Source of the DNA: an uncultured Oceanospirillaceae bacterium
Lineage (GTDB): Bacteria; Pseudomonadota; Gammaproteobacteria; Pseudomonadales; Balneatricaceae
DNA: 61,154 nucleotides
Reading direction: 5' to 3'
Assembly (NCBI GenBank): GCA_937136055.1
Contig: CAKZOD010000118.1
Span: 1-61,154 of the forward strand
Below the pieces are notes generated by a model that searched no databases, was not told where the DNA came from, and saw nothing but the letters and a program-made list of their open reading frames with translations. The translations under genes and the position numbers were made by a program. Within the stretch, counting starts at the first letter, position 1. Each line of letters begins with the position of its first letter. This document shows positions 25,441 to 35,500 of this stretch, piece by piece.

Positions 25441-25463
25441 GGCCTCAATAACCGTTGATGGCC
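25441..25463 (+). terminator. Hairpin after the glycosyltransferase pair
   Basis: GGCCTCAA pairs with TTGA-T-GGCC (8 bp, one bulged T, 6-nt loop), 27 bp after the GT2 stop. The following TTG is short, so confidence is moderate. Confidence 0.4.
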
Positions 25464-25604
25464 TTGCACTTATCTTACTCATCACTCAACCTACTCTACG
25501 AGTATTTTTTGATTTTCAGCCAGCCACTGTAAGTCATAGCACTTAACAGCTTGATATGTTTTACTCTCTGTTTAAATTGTTACCAGTGGATTCCCCTTTT
25601 TATT

Positions 25605-28600
25605 ATGAGCGCTATCTGTCGATCTCTCTGTTGCTTATTTTTGATCTTATTACCTTGCATTGCTCAGGCTAATGCCGTTTTAGACAATGCCACCCGCCAG
25701 CTGGATATACTCGATCCCGCGGTTGAAAATAATAAGCCACTACGTGATATTTATCGGCAAATCATCGATACCTTCACGCAAATCGATGAAACCCAATTAC
25801 AAGTAGATGCGCTCAAGGGCGAGCTACAAACCTTGCCGAAATCAATAGAACAATTAAAAACTCAACTCAACAAAGAGCAAGAAAAAAGCACACCAATAAA
25901 GATAAAAAATGCTCCACTAAACGAGCTTGAGTTAGCACTTACTCAGCTGCAGTCCACTCAGCTAGAGCTCCAGCAAAACCGTGACAAAATAGATAACGAA
26001 ATCAGCAGTGATAATGAAAAACCTGTCGCCCTTCGAGCTACTCTTACTGAATTAAAGCAACAACTTAAGGTAGATATTAGCGGCCATACGCAAGTTCAAC
26101 AGCAGTTAGATGAAGCAAGTTTCACACTGCGCAATTTAAAGATACAAGCCATAAACCTTGAGTTACTCGTCATTCCATTAACGAGCGAACATAACCGCCT
26201 AAAGCTTAGCTGGACGACTACAGAACTTAGCGTACTGAGTGAAAAAATCCGGCTGTACCAAGATAAAATTCAACGCTTGCGCTTGTCTGAAACAGACAAA
26301 CTTTTAGAAGATGTGGAAACCACTGATAACAGCAAAAATAACCCTCAAGCTATCACGTTGCTAATAGCGCAAAATAATCAATTAAGCGACAAGTTGCGCC
26401 AAAGCGTTGCCAGCACAGCGGGCTATGTTGAAAAACTGAGAATTCTTGAGCAAAAATACACCTTAATACAACAAAGCTATAAAGTAATACACCAACAATT
26501 AGCACTAAGTGATAACAGCTTTGGTATTGAATTGCGTAACTTTAGCCAACGTTTTTCAAGCGTCGTTGTTGAGGCCAATAGCCAATCTGAAATTACGCGT
26601 ATCAAGCTACTCAACATTGAGCTTAACCAGCTAAAATTAGACATGGCAATCAACCCACCAGATACCCAAGGGTGGGATAAAGAATCTTTAGAAGATTTAC
26701 AATCGTTACAGACCACCAGCTTAGATCTTATCAATAATTTACACTCGGCCTATACTCGTGAGCTTGATGAGCTTTCCAAAACTTTAACGCTAGAAAATCA
26801 AATTCAAAAACAGTTTAAGCAAGGCCAAAGTTTACTAACTGAATATTTGCTGTGGCTGCCAAGTGTGCCAACTGTCGATAGCAACTGGCTATCTCAAATC
26901 AGCAATAGCCTGCAGCAACAAATGCAGATGGCTTATGATAAATTCAGCCAATTTAATATTTATAACGCAGAGCGTTGGTTACGCTGGGTGATTATTTGGC
27001 TAATGACCTTAAGCTTGTCTATTTTTCTATTACAGTACCAACGCAAGCATGAAAAGATTTGGTCGCTGCAAATTGGCAATGTAATAAACGACAAGTTTAG
27101 CCGCAGTATTCGCTTGTTACTGTTAGCGCCTTTAATTAGCTTACCTCTGCCACTTCTACTGTACATTTTACTGAATCATTTCTTGTCGATCGATCAACCT
27201 CAAATACACCAAGTGAACAATATTCTGTGCCTGTCACTTTGGGTTTATCAAAGCTTTAACATTTGGTTAAAACGCCCTTATGGTCTGTTCATTAGCCACT
27301 TAGATATCCCTGAAGAGTTTTGCCTTAAACTCAAAAAATTACTACTGCCGCTGTTTGTACTAGGTGCTCCTATTACTTGGTTACTACTCTATTTTGATAG
27401 TATCCCTTCACTTGAATTACATTCAGGCCTTGGCAGGCTTATTTTTATTTTCTTAGCACTCTTAGCGGGAACATTCTGGGCAGCACTTTGGAAAGTAACG
27501 CCGAGAAATAATTTTAGCAGTAAGAATATTATATGGTGGCAACAAGCAAAATTATGGCTGATTATACTCGTTGCGATTCACATCGCCTTAGTGGCTGCTG
27601 CGCTGTTTGGTTACCTTTTCACAAGTGCCATGATGATGTCAGTACTGCTGGCGATCACATTAATTTTCTGCGCGGTATTCACTATCTACCGCTTGGGAGT
27701 CCGCTGGCTGTTAATTGCTGAACGGCGAATCACTTTTGCAAAAGCGCGCGCGCGCAGAACCGAAATACTCGCTGCAAGAGAGAAAAACGAAGATGTGCCA
27801 GTACTTGAAGAGAACTACCTAGGCTTAAAGTCGGTATCTGAACAAGCCTCAGTATTGCTCAAAGCACTTTGCTTCATCCTATTGTTCACATCCCTTTGGC
27901 TCTTAGTCAAAAACTATCTACCCACATTAGATGTGCTCGATAAAATCGTACTGTGGAAAAATGACGTCACCACAGCAAGCGGTATCACCACGGAAAGCAT
28001 CAGTTTATATAGCATAATCACCAGCCTTTTTGTCATAGGATTAACAATTCTCGCAGCTTACAACTTACCGGGTTTACTTGAAATATTAGTCCTGCGCCAT
28101 CTCAATCTAACGCCAGGCACCTCCTACGCGATCACCACAATTACTCGCTACTTGCTGATTATTACCAGTATATTAGCCGGGGCCAGCCAATTCGGCGTCG
28201 AGTGGGCGAAACTGCAATGGTTAGTGGCTGCATTAGGGGTAGGATTGGGCTTTGGTCTGCAAGAAATTGTCGCCAACTTTGTTTCAGGTATCATCATTTT
28301 ATTCGAAAAACCGGTGCGCATAGGCGATACAATCACCATTGGCGGAGTGACGGGCAAAGTCACGAAAATCAAAATACGTGCAACCACTATCGCTGACTGG
28401 GATCGCAAAGAAGTCATTATCCCCAACAAGACCTTTGTTACTGATCAGCTTATTAACTGGTCACTGTCAGATGCGATTACCAGAGTTATTGTTCGTGTCG
28501 GGGTCGCTTACGGCTCAGATACAGATCTTGTTCAGCAACTTATTCACACCGCAGCTATCGGTAACCAAAGAGTGCTTAAAACGCCTGAGCCTGAAGTATT

Positions 28601-28781
28601 TTTCACCACCTTTGGTGATAGCACACTCGATTTTGAGCTGCGTTTCTATGTTGACTCTCTATCAGACAGAAACCTTGCAATCCACGAAATAAACCAACAC
28701 ATCAATCGCAGCTTTAATGAGAAAGATATTACTATCGCCTTCCCGCAATTAGATGTTCATTTGCATCGCACTAAGGCGTAA
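25605..28781 (+). CDS. Large mechanosensitive channel, MscK/KefA type
   Basis: From the ATG at 25605 the protein has about 1058 residues. Order: signal peptide ending AQA-NA, a long periplasmic coiled-coil region (about 25-460) like the MscS porin domain, a block of membrane helices (about 470-850), and a C-terminal MscS channel domain with LGVGLGFGLQEIVANFVSGI and FEKPVRIGDTI. It opens on membrane tension to release solutes. Length and order match MscK or MscM; no N-terminal feature separates them. The start at 25551 would place 18 residues before the signal peptide. No strong ribosome binding site is seen for either. Confidence 0.88.
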   Translation: MSAICRSLCCLFLILLPCIAQANAVLDNATRQLDILDPAVENNKPLRDIYRQIIDTFTQIDETQLQVDALKGELQTLPKSIEQLKTQLNKEQEKSTPIKIKNAPLNELELALTQLQSTQLELQQNRDKIDNEISSDNEKPVALRATLTELKQQLKVDISGHTQVQQQLDEASFTLRNLKIQAINLELLVIPLTSEHNRLKLSWTTTELSVLSEKIRLYQDKIQRLRLSETDKLLEDVETTDNSKNNPQAITLLIAQNNQLSDKLRQSVASTAGYVEKLRILEQKYTLIQQSYKVIHQQLALSDNSFGIELRNFSQRFSSVVVEANSQSEITRIKLLNIELNQLKLDMAINPPDTQGWDKESLEDLQSLQTTSLDLINNLHSAYTRELDELSKTLTLENQIQKQFKQGQSLLTEYLLWLPSVPTVDSNWLSQISNSLQQQMQMAYDKFSQFNIYNAERWLRWVIIWLMTLSLSIFLLQYQRKHEKIWSLQIGNVINDKFSRSIRLLLLAPLISLPLPLLLYILLNHFLSIDQPQIHQVNNILCLSLWVYQSFNIWLKRPYGLFISHLDIPEEFCLKLKKLLLPLFVLGAPITWLLLYFDSIPSLELHSGLGRLIFIFLALLAGTFWAALWKVTPRNNFSSKNIIWWQQAKLWLIILVAIHIALVAAALFGYLFTSAMMMSVLLAITLIFCAVFTIYRLGVRWLLIAERRITFAKARARRTEILAAREKNEDVPVLEENYLGLKSVSEQASVLLKALCFILLFTSLWLLVKNYLPTLDVLDKIVLWKNDVTTASGITTESISLYSIITSLFVIGLTILAAYNLPGLLEILVLRHLNLTPGTSYAITTITRYLLIITSILAGASQFGVEWAKLQWLVAALGVGLGFGLQEIVANFVSGIIILFEKPVRIGDTITIGGVTGKVTKIKIRATTIADWDRKEVIIPNKTFVTDQLINWSLSDAITRVIVRVGVAYGSDTDLVQQLIHTAAIGNQRVLKTPEPEVFFTTFGDSTLDFELRFYVDSLSDRNLAIHEINQHINRSFNEKDITIAFPQLDVHLHRTKA

Positions 28782-28815
28782 TTTGGTACCAAACAGCTTA
28801 ATTTAACAAGTCCAG

Positions 28816-28849
28816 CACGCTAGCTTAGCGCCTTGCAGCTAGCGTGTTT
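28816..28849 (+). terminator. Terminator after the mechanosensitive channel gene
   Basis: Arms CACGCTAGC and GCTAGCGTG form a perfect 9-bp stem with a 13-nt loop, followed by TTTG. It lies 35 bp after the stop codon. Confidence 0.6.
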
Positions 28850-29049
28850 GCTACACTTATCAAATATCCCTAAAATTTAACACTAAAGTGCTATAGCTAA
28901 AAATGGAAATTAATTTCATTTTTGCTATTATCTGTTTCCTATACTGGAAAAACGGTCGTTAATTAAACTTTTTCCCAGCGCTATACCGGCTTCGAAAATA
29001 GATTTTACCAGTAGTCTTTTGATTTCACTGTTATTTATTAGGTATGAAC

Positions 29050-31215
29050 ATGAGCGATAAAACTTGCGTAGGAAACCTTAAGGTTTCCACAGAACTTTTT
29101 AATTTCATCAACCAAGAAGCTATTCCAGGTACGGGTGTCAGCTCTGATCAGTTTTGGTCACAAGTCGATGCCATGATTCATGAGCTTATGCCACAAAATG
29201 CAGCGCTGTTAGAAAAGCGTGAAAGCATTCAAGCACAAATTGATGAATGGCATTTATCAGCGGCTAACCAGACGTTCGACTTCACTAAATATAAGGCCTT
29301 CCTACAAGAAATCGGTTATTTGCTGGAAGAAGGCCCTGATTTTGATATCACTTCTGAAAATGTCGATCCAGAAATGGCAATCACTGCCGGCCCTCAATTG
29401 GTTGTACCTGTCATGAACGCTCGCTTTGCTCTCAATGCTGCGAATGCTCGTTGGGGAAGTTTATACGATGCTCTGTACGGAACAGATGTGATCGATGATA
29501 ACGACGGTAGTGCTGCGGGCTCTGAATACAATCCTATTCGCGGCGCTAAAACCATCGCCTATGCAAGAGCTTTCCTCGATCAAGCGATCCCGTTAACACA
29601 GGGCAGCCATAGCGATGCAACACAATATTCAATCGTTGATAAGCAGCTAGTTGTCACCCTTACAAACGGCACAGTATCGCTTCAGCAACCTGAAAAGTTA
29701 GTCGGCTTCAATGGTGAAATGCAATCGCCTGACGCTATTTTATGCTGCAACAATGGCCTGCACTTTGAAATCCAAATCGATAGCGAACATCTTATTGGCA
29801 AGAGCGATGCAGCTGGTGTTAAAGACATCCTTGTCGAATCTGCACTGTCTACTATTATGGATTGCGAAGATTCAGTGGCTGCGGTTGACGGCAGTGACAA
29901 AGTAACTATCTATCGCAACTGGTTAGGCTTGATGCGCGGTGATTTAGAAGAACAGATCACTAAAGGTAGCAAAACCTTTACCCGTTCAATGAACCCTGAC
30001 CGTAGCTACACTGACCTAAGTGGAAACACACTCTCCCTGAAAGGCCGTAGCTTATTGTTTGTACGTAACGTCGGTCATTTAATGACTAACCCTGCAATCT
30101 TGAATAGTGAAGGTCAGGAAGTACCTGAAGGCATGATGGATGCTATTTTCACTACCTTGATATCAATGCACGATTTACAAGGTAAAGGGAAATTCAGCAA
30201 TTCTACACAAGGCTCTATGTACATCGTTAAACCTAAGATGCACGGCCCTGAAGAAGTAGTATTTGCCGATAAGCTATTTGCTGCTGTGGAAGATATTCTA
30301 GGTCTACCTAGATACACCATGAAAATGGGTATTATGGATGAAGAGCGTCGCACGACCGTTAACCTAAAAGAGTGTATTCGCGCTGCTAAAGAGCGTGTTG
30401 CCTTTATCAACACTGGGTTCTTAGATAGAACGGGGGATGAAATTCATACCTCAATGCACGCAGGTCCAATGATCCGTAAAAACGATATGAAATCGCAAAA
30501 ATGGATTGCAGCCTATGAAGATTGGAACGTAGACACTGGTTTGCTTTGTGGTTTATCAGGTAAGGCGCAAATCGGTAAGGGTATGTGGGCTATGCCAGAT
30601 CAAATGGCAAATATGATGCAAGCGAAGAAAGGTCATCCACTTTCTGGCGCTAATACCGCTTGGGTTCCATCCCCAACTGCTGCGACTTTACATGCACTGC
30701 ACTACCATGAAATCGATGTATTTGCAGAACAGCAGAAGATCAAACAGCGCGCCCGTGCAAACGTTGATGACATCCTAGATATTCCCGTTGCAATTAATCC
30801 GAGCTGGAGCGCAGAAGATATTCAACAAGAGCTTGATAACAACTGCCAAAGCTTGCTCGGCTATGTTGTACGTTGGGTAGACGCAGGTATTGGCTGCTCT
30901 AAAGTGCCTGACATTAACAACGTTGGCCTAATGGAAGACAGAGCAACTTTACGTATTTCATCTCAGCATATGACTAACTGGTTAGTGCATAACGTTTGCT
31001 CTAAAGAGCAAGTGTTAGAGACGTTAAAGAAAATGGCTAAAGTTGTTGATGAGCAAAACAGCTCAGATGCGGGTTACAAGCCAATGGCAGCTGATTTTGA
31101 CAAAAGTATCGCGTTTAAAGCAGCCTGTGAATTAGTTTTTGATGGCTGCATTCAGCCAAGTGGTTATACGGAACCTGTACTTCACAGAAGCCGCTTAGCT
31201 GTTAAAGCACTTTAA
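29050..31215 (+). CDS. glcB: Malate synthase G
   Basis: A 721-residue enzyme of the G type, the expected length. It joins glyoxylate and acetyl-CoA to malate in the cytoplasm. Recognisable parts include AGPQLVVPVMNARFALNAAN, ARWGSLYDALYGTD, IMDCEDSVAAVD, and the catalytic region GFLDRTGDEIHTSMHAGPM. I prefer the second ATG (29050): AGG lies 7 nt before it but only 1 nt before the ATG at 29044. The gene is alone, without aceA or glc genes, and ends in a strong terminator. Malate made here joins the same pool as the C4-acids imported by DctPQM. Confidence 0.95.
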   Translation: MSDKTCVGNLKVSTELFNFINQEAIPGTGVSSDQFWSQVDAMIHELMPQNAALLEKRESIQAQIDEWHLSAANQTFDFTKYKAFLQEIGYLLEEGPDFDITSENVDPEMAITAGPQLVVPVMNARFALNAANARWGSLYDALYGTDVIDDNDGSAAGSEYNPIRGAKTIAYARAFLDQAIPLTQGSHSDATQYSIVDKQLVVTLTNGTVSLQQPEKLVGFNGEMQSPDAILCCNNGLHFEIQIDSEHLIGKSDAAGVKDILVESALSTIMDCEDSVAAVDGSDKVTIYRNWLGLMRGDLEEQITKGSKTFTRSMNPDRSYTDLSGNTLSLKGRSLLFVRNVGHLMTNPAILNSEGQEVPEGMMDAIFTTLISMHDLQGKGKFSNSTQGSMYIVKPKMHGPEEVVFADKLFAAVEDILGLPRYTMKMGIMDEERRTTVNLKECIRAAKERVAFINTGFLDRTGDEIHTSMHAGPMIRKNDMKSQKWIAAYEDWNVDTGLLCGLSGKAQIGKGMWAMPDQMANMMQAKKGHPLSGANTAWVPSPTAATLHALHYHEIDVFAEQQKIKQRARANVDDILDIPVAINPSWSAEDIQQELDNNCQSLLGYVVRWVDAGIGCSKVPDINNVGLMEDRATLRISSQHMTNWLVHNVCSKEQVLETLKKMAKVVDEQNSSDAGYKPMAADFDKSIAFKAACELVFDGCIQPSGYTEPVLHRSRLAVKAL

Positions 31216-31230
31216 AAATGTAAACGTACA

Positions 31231-31271
31231 ATCACAGCACTGTGGCACTAAACCTCAGTGCTGTGATTTTT
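31231..31271 (+). terminator. Strong intrinsic terminator of glcB
   Basis: ATCACAGCACTG and CAGTGCTGTGAT form a perfect 12-bp stem with a 13-nt loop, followed immediately by five T's. Confidence 0.88.
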
Positions 31272-31492
31272 GACAACTTTTGCCTTCGATACCAAGCCCA
31301 CACTTACCTTTTAGTCGCCTATCTTGCCAGTTTATTATTTTGCTTAACCTTGACTTAAGCTATATTCAGTCATAATGGATCAATAAACAGCAACTTTTTA
31401 GCTTAACCCTACCAAAAATGCATTTTTGACCTACACTTATAAAAATAGTAATTAGCTTTAATAACAGTAAATTACCAAGTAATGCTCTCAAT

Positions 31493-33448
31493 ATGGATAT
31501 AGATTGTAACAGCCTCTCCACCGCGGTGTGGATATACGACATTGATGACTTTTGTATTAGATGGGCGAATCAAGCGGCCCTGACATTATGGGAAGCAGAT
31601 TCTCTGGATGAACTGTGCTCAAGAGACTTTGAAGCAGGAAGCTCCCAAGCCGTTCAAAACACACTTCTCAACTACCGCAAGGACTTTTTAAAAGGTAAAA
31701 AACACTCGATGTTTTGGCAATTCAGTCCTAAAAACATCCTCAAGGAAGTATTCTGCCAAATGTCTGGTGAGCGCTTAGCAGACGGTCGTATCGCCTTAAA
31801 ATGTGAAGCTGTTAATACACAACTGATTAATAAAAATGTTGCTGTGCAATCTTCAATAATGCTTTCAAGCTATAAGGTTGACGGTCATTTTGTCAGCGCA
31901 AATCCCATCTTTTTGGAAAAAATGGGTGATAATATTCAACATATTAGCCAATTATTTAGCATTGATATCGATGAAATTACCCAGCAGCTCTTACAAGAAA
32001 ACAATTTCATTCACGATGCACTCATAGATACTGCCCAGGGCCCCATTTGGTATAGCTTACACGCCTCTCTCTCTAATCACGATCTATCAGACAGTGAAAT
32101 TTTAGTACAGCAATTTAATATCAATGATCGCAAGCTCGATGAGCTATACCTCACTAAGCAAGCAGATACAGATCCTCTTACAGGCTTGTTAAACCGTCGC
32201 GGTTTAGAAAAATCTCTCGATGAGATTATCGATCAGCACAGTGAGTACTTTATCTATTATATTGACCTAGATAAGTTTAAAAACATCAATGATTCAATGG
32301 GCCATGCTGTCGGCGACTTAGTGCTAAAAACTTTGGCTGAGCGTCTTCAAAACAGTTTTAAAGACAGCGCAATCACATGTCGCCTAGGGGGTGATGAGTT
32401 CATACTCGTCGTCGATAAGCACAAGCTAAACTTAAGCCAAAGCGAAGTCGCCAGTCAGCTATTAAAAACCACAAACATGCCTTATAGAGATCTCGATGGC
32501 CACACGATGAGTATTTCCGCCAGTGTCGGCAGTGCCCACTATCCTAAAGACGGTCGAGATATTAATAAACTGCTACTGCGGGCTGATGCTGCGATGTATA
32601 TTGCTAAATCCCAAGGGAGAAAACGTGAAATAAGTTATAGCGAAGGTATGGAAGACAGCCTACATCGCAGCCGACAAGTCGCTAGATACTTATATCTAGC
32701 CATGCAAAATAGCGAGTTTAAGCTCTATTACCAACCTATTTATGATATTGAAAATGATAAAGTTTACGCATACGAAGCATTACTGAGATGGCGCAATCCC
32801 ATCTTAGGTGCTGTTTCAACCCAAGAGACAATTAATGTGGCTAAAAGCATAGGCGTACTCAGCGAGTTGGATAGCTGGGTTGCAAAGCAAGCACTTAATG
32901 ATTTACCAGCGCTTCGCAGAGCCAGCCACCCAGAGGCTTTAATGTCGATTAATATCTCTGAGCCTTCATTTTTAGACCCTACCTTTCCCCAAAAGCTCAA
33001 TCAATTACTTGATGAACAATCACTTTTCCATAGCGATTTAATGATCGAAATTGCTGAGAGCGCACTGGTGAAGGATTATCAGAATGAGGGGCGCGCCGCT
33101 AAGCGCATCACAGGCTTAGGGATCAAGCTGACTATTCATAATTTTGGCACGGGACCATCCTCTCTCGCTTATTTAGATCAAATATCTAACTGCACAGTGA
33201 AGTTTGATAAATGCTTTAGTGAGAGGATAGAGCAAACAAGCACTACCCTCATTGGCCTGAACAAAACGCTGCAATCTCTAAAAGTTACCTGCATAATGGA
33301 AGGTGTCGAAACTCCATTTCAGTCCGCTTATTTAAAGAGCATTGGCCTTGAATTACAGCAAGGTTTCACCTTAAGCTACCCGCAACCTCTACATTTTTAT
33401 TTAGCGCAAACACACGCCTGTGGCTATTATTTAGAACCCGTAAATTAA
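31493..33448 (+). CDS. PAS-GGDEF-EAL protein with a degenerate EAL site
   Basis: A 651-residue protein without membrane helices. A PAS-like N-terminus (about 1-110) is followed by a second PAS-like region, a GGDEF domain with intact GGDEF at 299-303, and an EAL domain. The inhibitory RxxD site is absent. In the EAL domain EAL (428-430), the E519/E522 pair and EGVE are kept, but the metal-binding DDFGTG motif reads HNFGTG (549-554). Loss of both aspartates should abolish c-di-GMP hydrolysis, so the protein is more likely a cyclase, or an EAL-type binder. The ribosome binding site is weak. Confidence 0.85.
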   Translation: MDIDCNSLSTAVWIYDIDDFCIRWANQAALTLWEADSLDELCSRDFEAGSSQAVQNTLLNYRKDFLKGKKHSMFWQFSPKNILKEVFCQMSGERLADGRIALKCEAVNTQLINKNVAVQSSIMLSSYKVDGHFVSANPIFLEKMGDNIQHISQLFSIDIDEITQQLLQENNFIHDALIDTAQGPIWYSLHASLSNHDLSDSEILVQQFNINDRKLDELYLTKQADTDPLTGLLNRRGLEKSLDEIIDQHSEYFIYYIDLDKFKNINDSMGHAVGDLVLKTLAERLQNSFKDSAITCRLGGDEFILVVDKHKLNLSQSEVASQLLKTTNMPYRDLDGHTMSISASVGSAHYPKDGRDINKLLLRADAAMYIAKSQGRKREISYSEGMEDSLHRSRQVARYLYLAMQNSEFKLYYQPIYDIENDKVYAYEALLRWRNPILGAVSTQETINVAKSIGVLSELDSWVAKQALNDLPALRRASHPEALMSINISEPSFLDPTFPQKLNQLLDEQSLFHSDLMIEIAESALVKDYQNEGRAAKRITGLGIKLTIHNFGTGPSSLAYLDQISNCTVKFDKCFSERIEQTSTTLIGLNKTLQSLKVTCIMEGVETPFQSAYLKSIGLELQQGFTLSYPQPLHFYLAQTHACGYYLEPVN

Positions 33449-33460
33449 CATGCAATTAAG

Positions 33461-33955
33461 TTATTCCACTAAATATGCACTTAATAGCTGTTCTTTGAGC
33501 TCAGCAATTAATGCATTCGGAAATTGGCGGCTATCAAAATAGGGAGTGAAGAGAAATAACGTGCCAGTTGGCGATTTCTTATAAGTTATTTTTCCTTGTC
33601 CAATGGCCGTGTGCTCCTCGGTTCCTGTTAACTCAGTTACAATCTGCTCAAAGCGCTTGCAACTCTCTTTGCCGCTAAAAATATGAATTTGCGCATGCGC
33701 TTCAAGTTGCTCTGTAAAACAAATCGACTCTCTTTGTGTTAACAGCTGCTGATCTCGGTACTCACGCCAATCACTCTCGGTGACTAACTTCGAAAAGATC
33801 GTGCAGATTTTTCGCCAGTGATTACCGTTCTTTTCAATCAGTGTCGGTACACTCAATGATGCTTGCTGCGACCAAAGAGGCTGATTTATCAAATACAGCA
33901 CCACAGTCGCCTCGTCACTGCCAAGTTTCGTTAATTGCTCCAAGCCTAACCTCAC
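33461..33955 (-). CDS. Uncharacterised protein of about 160 residues
   Basis: I do not recognise this protein with certainty. It is soluble, without signal peptide or membrane helix, and contains WRKICTIFSKLVTESDW, ESICFTEQLEAHAQIHIFSG and KSPTGTLFLFTPYFDSRQFP. The regular composition and the position between two real genes argue for a true gene. The start codon is ambiguous: GTG at 33955 has no Shine-Dalgarno, whereas an in-frame TTG at 33943 has GAGG 6 nt before it. It converges on the PAS-GGDEF-EAL gene, 12 bp apart, and is divergent from dbpA. Confidence 0.65.
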   Translation of the reverse strand: MRLGLEQLTKLGSDEATVVLYLINQPLWSQQASLSVPTLIEKNGNHWRKICTIFSKLVTESDWREYRDQQLLTQRESICFTEQLEAHAQIHIFSGKESCKRFEQIVTELTGTEEHTAIGQGKITYKKSPTGTLFLFTPYFDSRQFPNALIAELKEQLLSAYLVE

Positions 33956-34072
33956 TATTAAAGAAAATGCCTACAGCGCTCATTTTGTCATTCTTTGAAT
34001 ACTTTTTAAAAGGTGTTTCACGTGCCAAATTAAGTTAAAATCTGCTTTTTATTTCCCCACTAGGTTCCTGCA

Positions 34073-35449
34073 ATGCAAATTACCCACTTCTCCGACCTGC
34101 CTCTAAGCGATGATACTCTGGCAGACTTAGCTCATTTAGGCTATGACACTCCGACGCCTATCCAAGCACAAGCTTTACCGGCTGTACTTGCAGGGCATGA
34201 TTTACAGGCTAAAGCAGAAACAGGAAGCGGTAAAACAGGCGCCTTTGGGATTGGCTTAATCGACAACATCGACTTGAAGACACTAAAGCCTCAAGCATTG
34301 ATCATTGCCCCAACACGCGAGCTTTGTAACCAAATTACCGGTGTACTGAGATCTCTTGGGCGCTCAAAAGCAAACTTGCGTGTCGTCACTTTATGCGGCG
34401 GCAGCCCAAAGCATCCACAGCGTGAAAGCTTAAAACAAGGTGTGCATATTATTGTCGGTACACCTGGCAGGCTTATAGATCACTTAGAAGCAGGCTACTT
34501 AGAACTGGATGCAATGAAAAGTGTTGTCCTAGACGAAGCTGACCGTATGCTTGATATGGGCTTTGCGCCACAAATTGGCGATATCGTTAGTCATTTCCCA
34601 GAGCAGCATCAGACATTACTATTCTCAGCAACCTTTAATCAACAAGCGCGAGAACTGGCAAACGCAATTACTGACGATCCTATTTTTGTCGAAGTTGAGC
34701 CTGAGCAAACAACCGAAAACTTAAAGCAAAAGCTATGTCGCTGTACTAATGATAACCGTGACCAAGTTATCCATAACTTATTGATTGAGTATAAGTTTGA
34801 AGCTTGCATTATTTTCTGCAACACAAAAAGCGCGTGCCACCAGCTACGTATTTTCTTGCGCAACATGGGACATGCAGCACTGACATTACACGGTGATTTA
34901 GAGCAGAATGAACGAGAAGATATTTTAGTGCAGTTTGCCCATCGCAGTGCCACCATTTTAATTGCCACAGATGTAGCTGCACGCGGCCTCGATATCGAGT
35001 TAGTGCCAGGTGTAATCAATTACGATGTACCTACTGATCCATCCACCTATACTCACCGTATTGGTAGAACTGCTCGTGCGGGTCAATCAGGTACAGCCAT
35101 CACACTGTGCTCAAATCAAGAAACCCACCGCTGGGACAGAATTTTAGAACTGCAAGACACTGAAGTTGAACCTATTATCAGCCGTGACAGTGCTGGCAAA
35201 GCCCCTGTATTTGCAGCCTACAAAACATTGTGCATATTAGGTGGCCGCAAGCAGAAACTAAGACCTGGCGACCTTCTTGGAGCGTTAACGAAAGACGACA
35301 AGCTCAACCGTGAGCAAATTGGCAAGATAGATGTAATGCAAACGGTAAGCTATGTTGCAATTGTTAATAGCTATGCAAAATCAGCGTTGCAACAAATTCA
35401 ATCAGGTCGCATCAAAGGTAAAAAATACCGCGCCAAATTATTGGGCTAA
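34073..35449 (+). CDS. dbpA: ATP-dependent RNA helicase DbpA
   Basis: A 458-residue DEAD-box helicase. The Q-motif region TPTPIQAQALP, Walker A AETGSGKT, PTREL, DEAD, SAT, and the second-domain motifs ATDVAARGLD and HRIGRTARAG are all present. The C-terminal segment (about 385-458), with GGRKQKLRPGDLLGAL and VMQTVSYVAI, is the DbpA RNA-binding domain that recognises hairpin 92 of 23S rRNA. It acts in assembly of the large ribosomal subunit. AGG lies 8 nt before the ATG. It is transcribed divergently from the uncharacterised gene at 33461. Confidence 0.95.
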   Translation: MQITHFSDLPLSDDTLADLAHLGYDTPTPIQAQALPAVLAGHDLQAKAETGSGKTGAFGIGLIDNIDLKTLKPQALIIAPTRELCNQITGVLRSLGRSKANLRVVTLCGGSPKHPQRESLKQGVHIIVGTPGRLIDHLEAGYLELDAMKSVVLDEADRMLDMGFAPQIGDIVSHFPEQHQTLLFSATFNQQARELANAITDDPIFVEVEPEQTTENLKQKLCRCTNDNRDQVIHNLLIEYKFEACIIFCNTKSACHQLRIFLRNMGHAALTLHGDLEQNEREDILVQFAHRSATILIATDVAARGLDIELVPGVINYDVPTDPSTYTHRIGRTARAGQSGTAITLCSNQETHRWDRILELQDTEVEPIISRDSAGKAPVFAAYKTLCILGGRKQKLRPGDLLGALTKDDKLNREQIGKIDVMQTVSYVAIVNSYAKSALQQIQSGRIKGKKYRAKLLG

Positions 35450-35500
35450 ATACTCGCTAAACAGTATTTACAATAATCACTACCACCTTGTAGCGAACCC

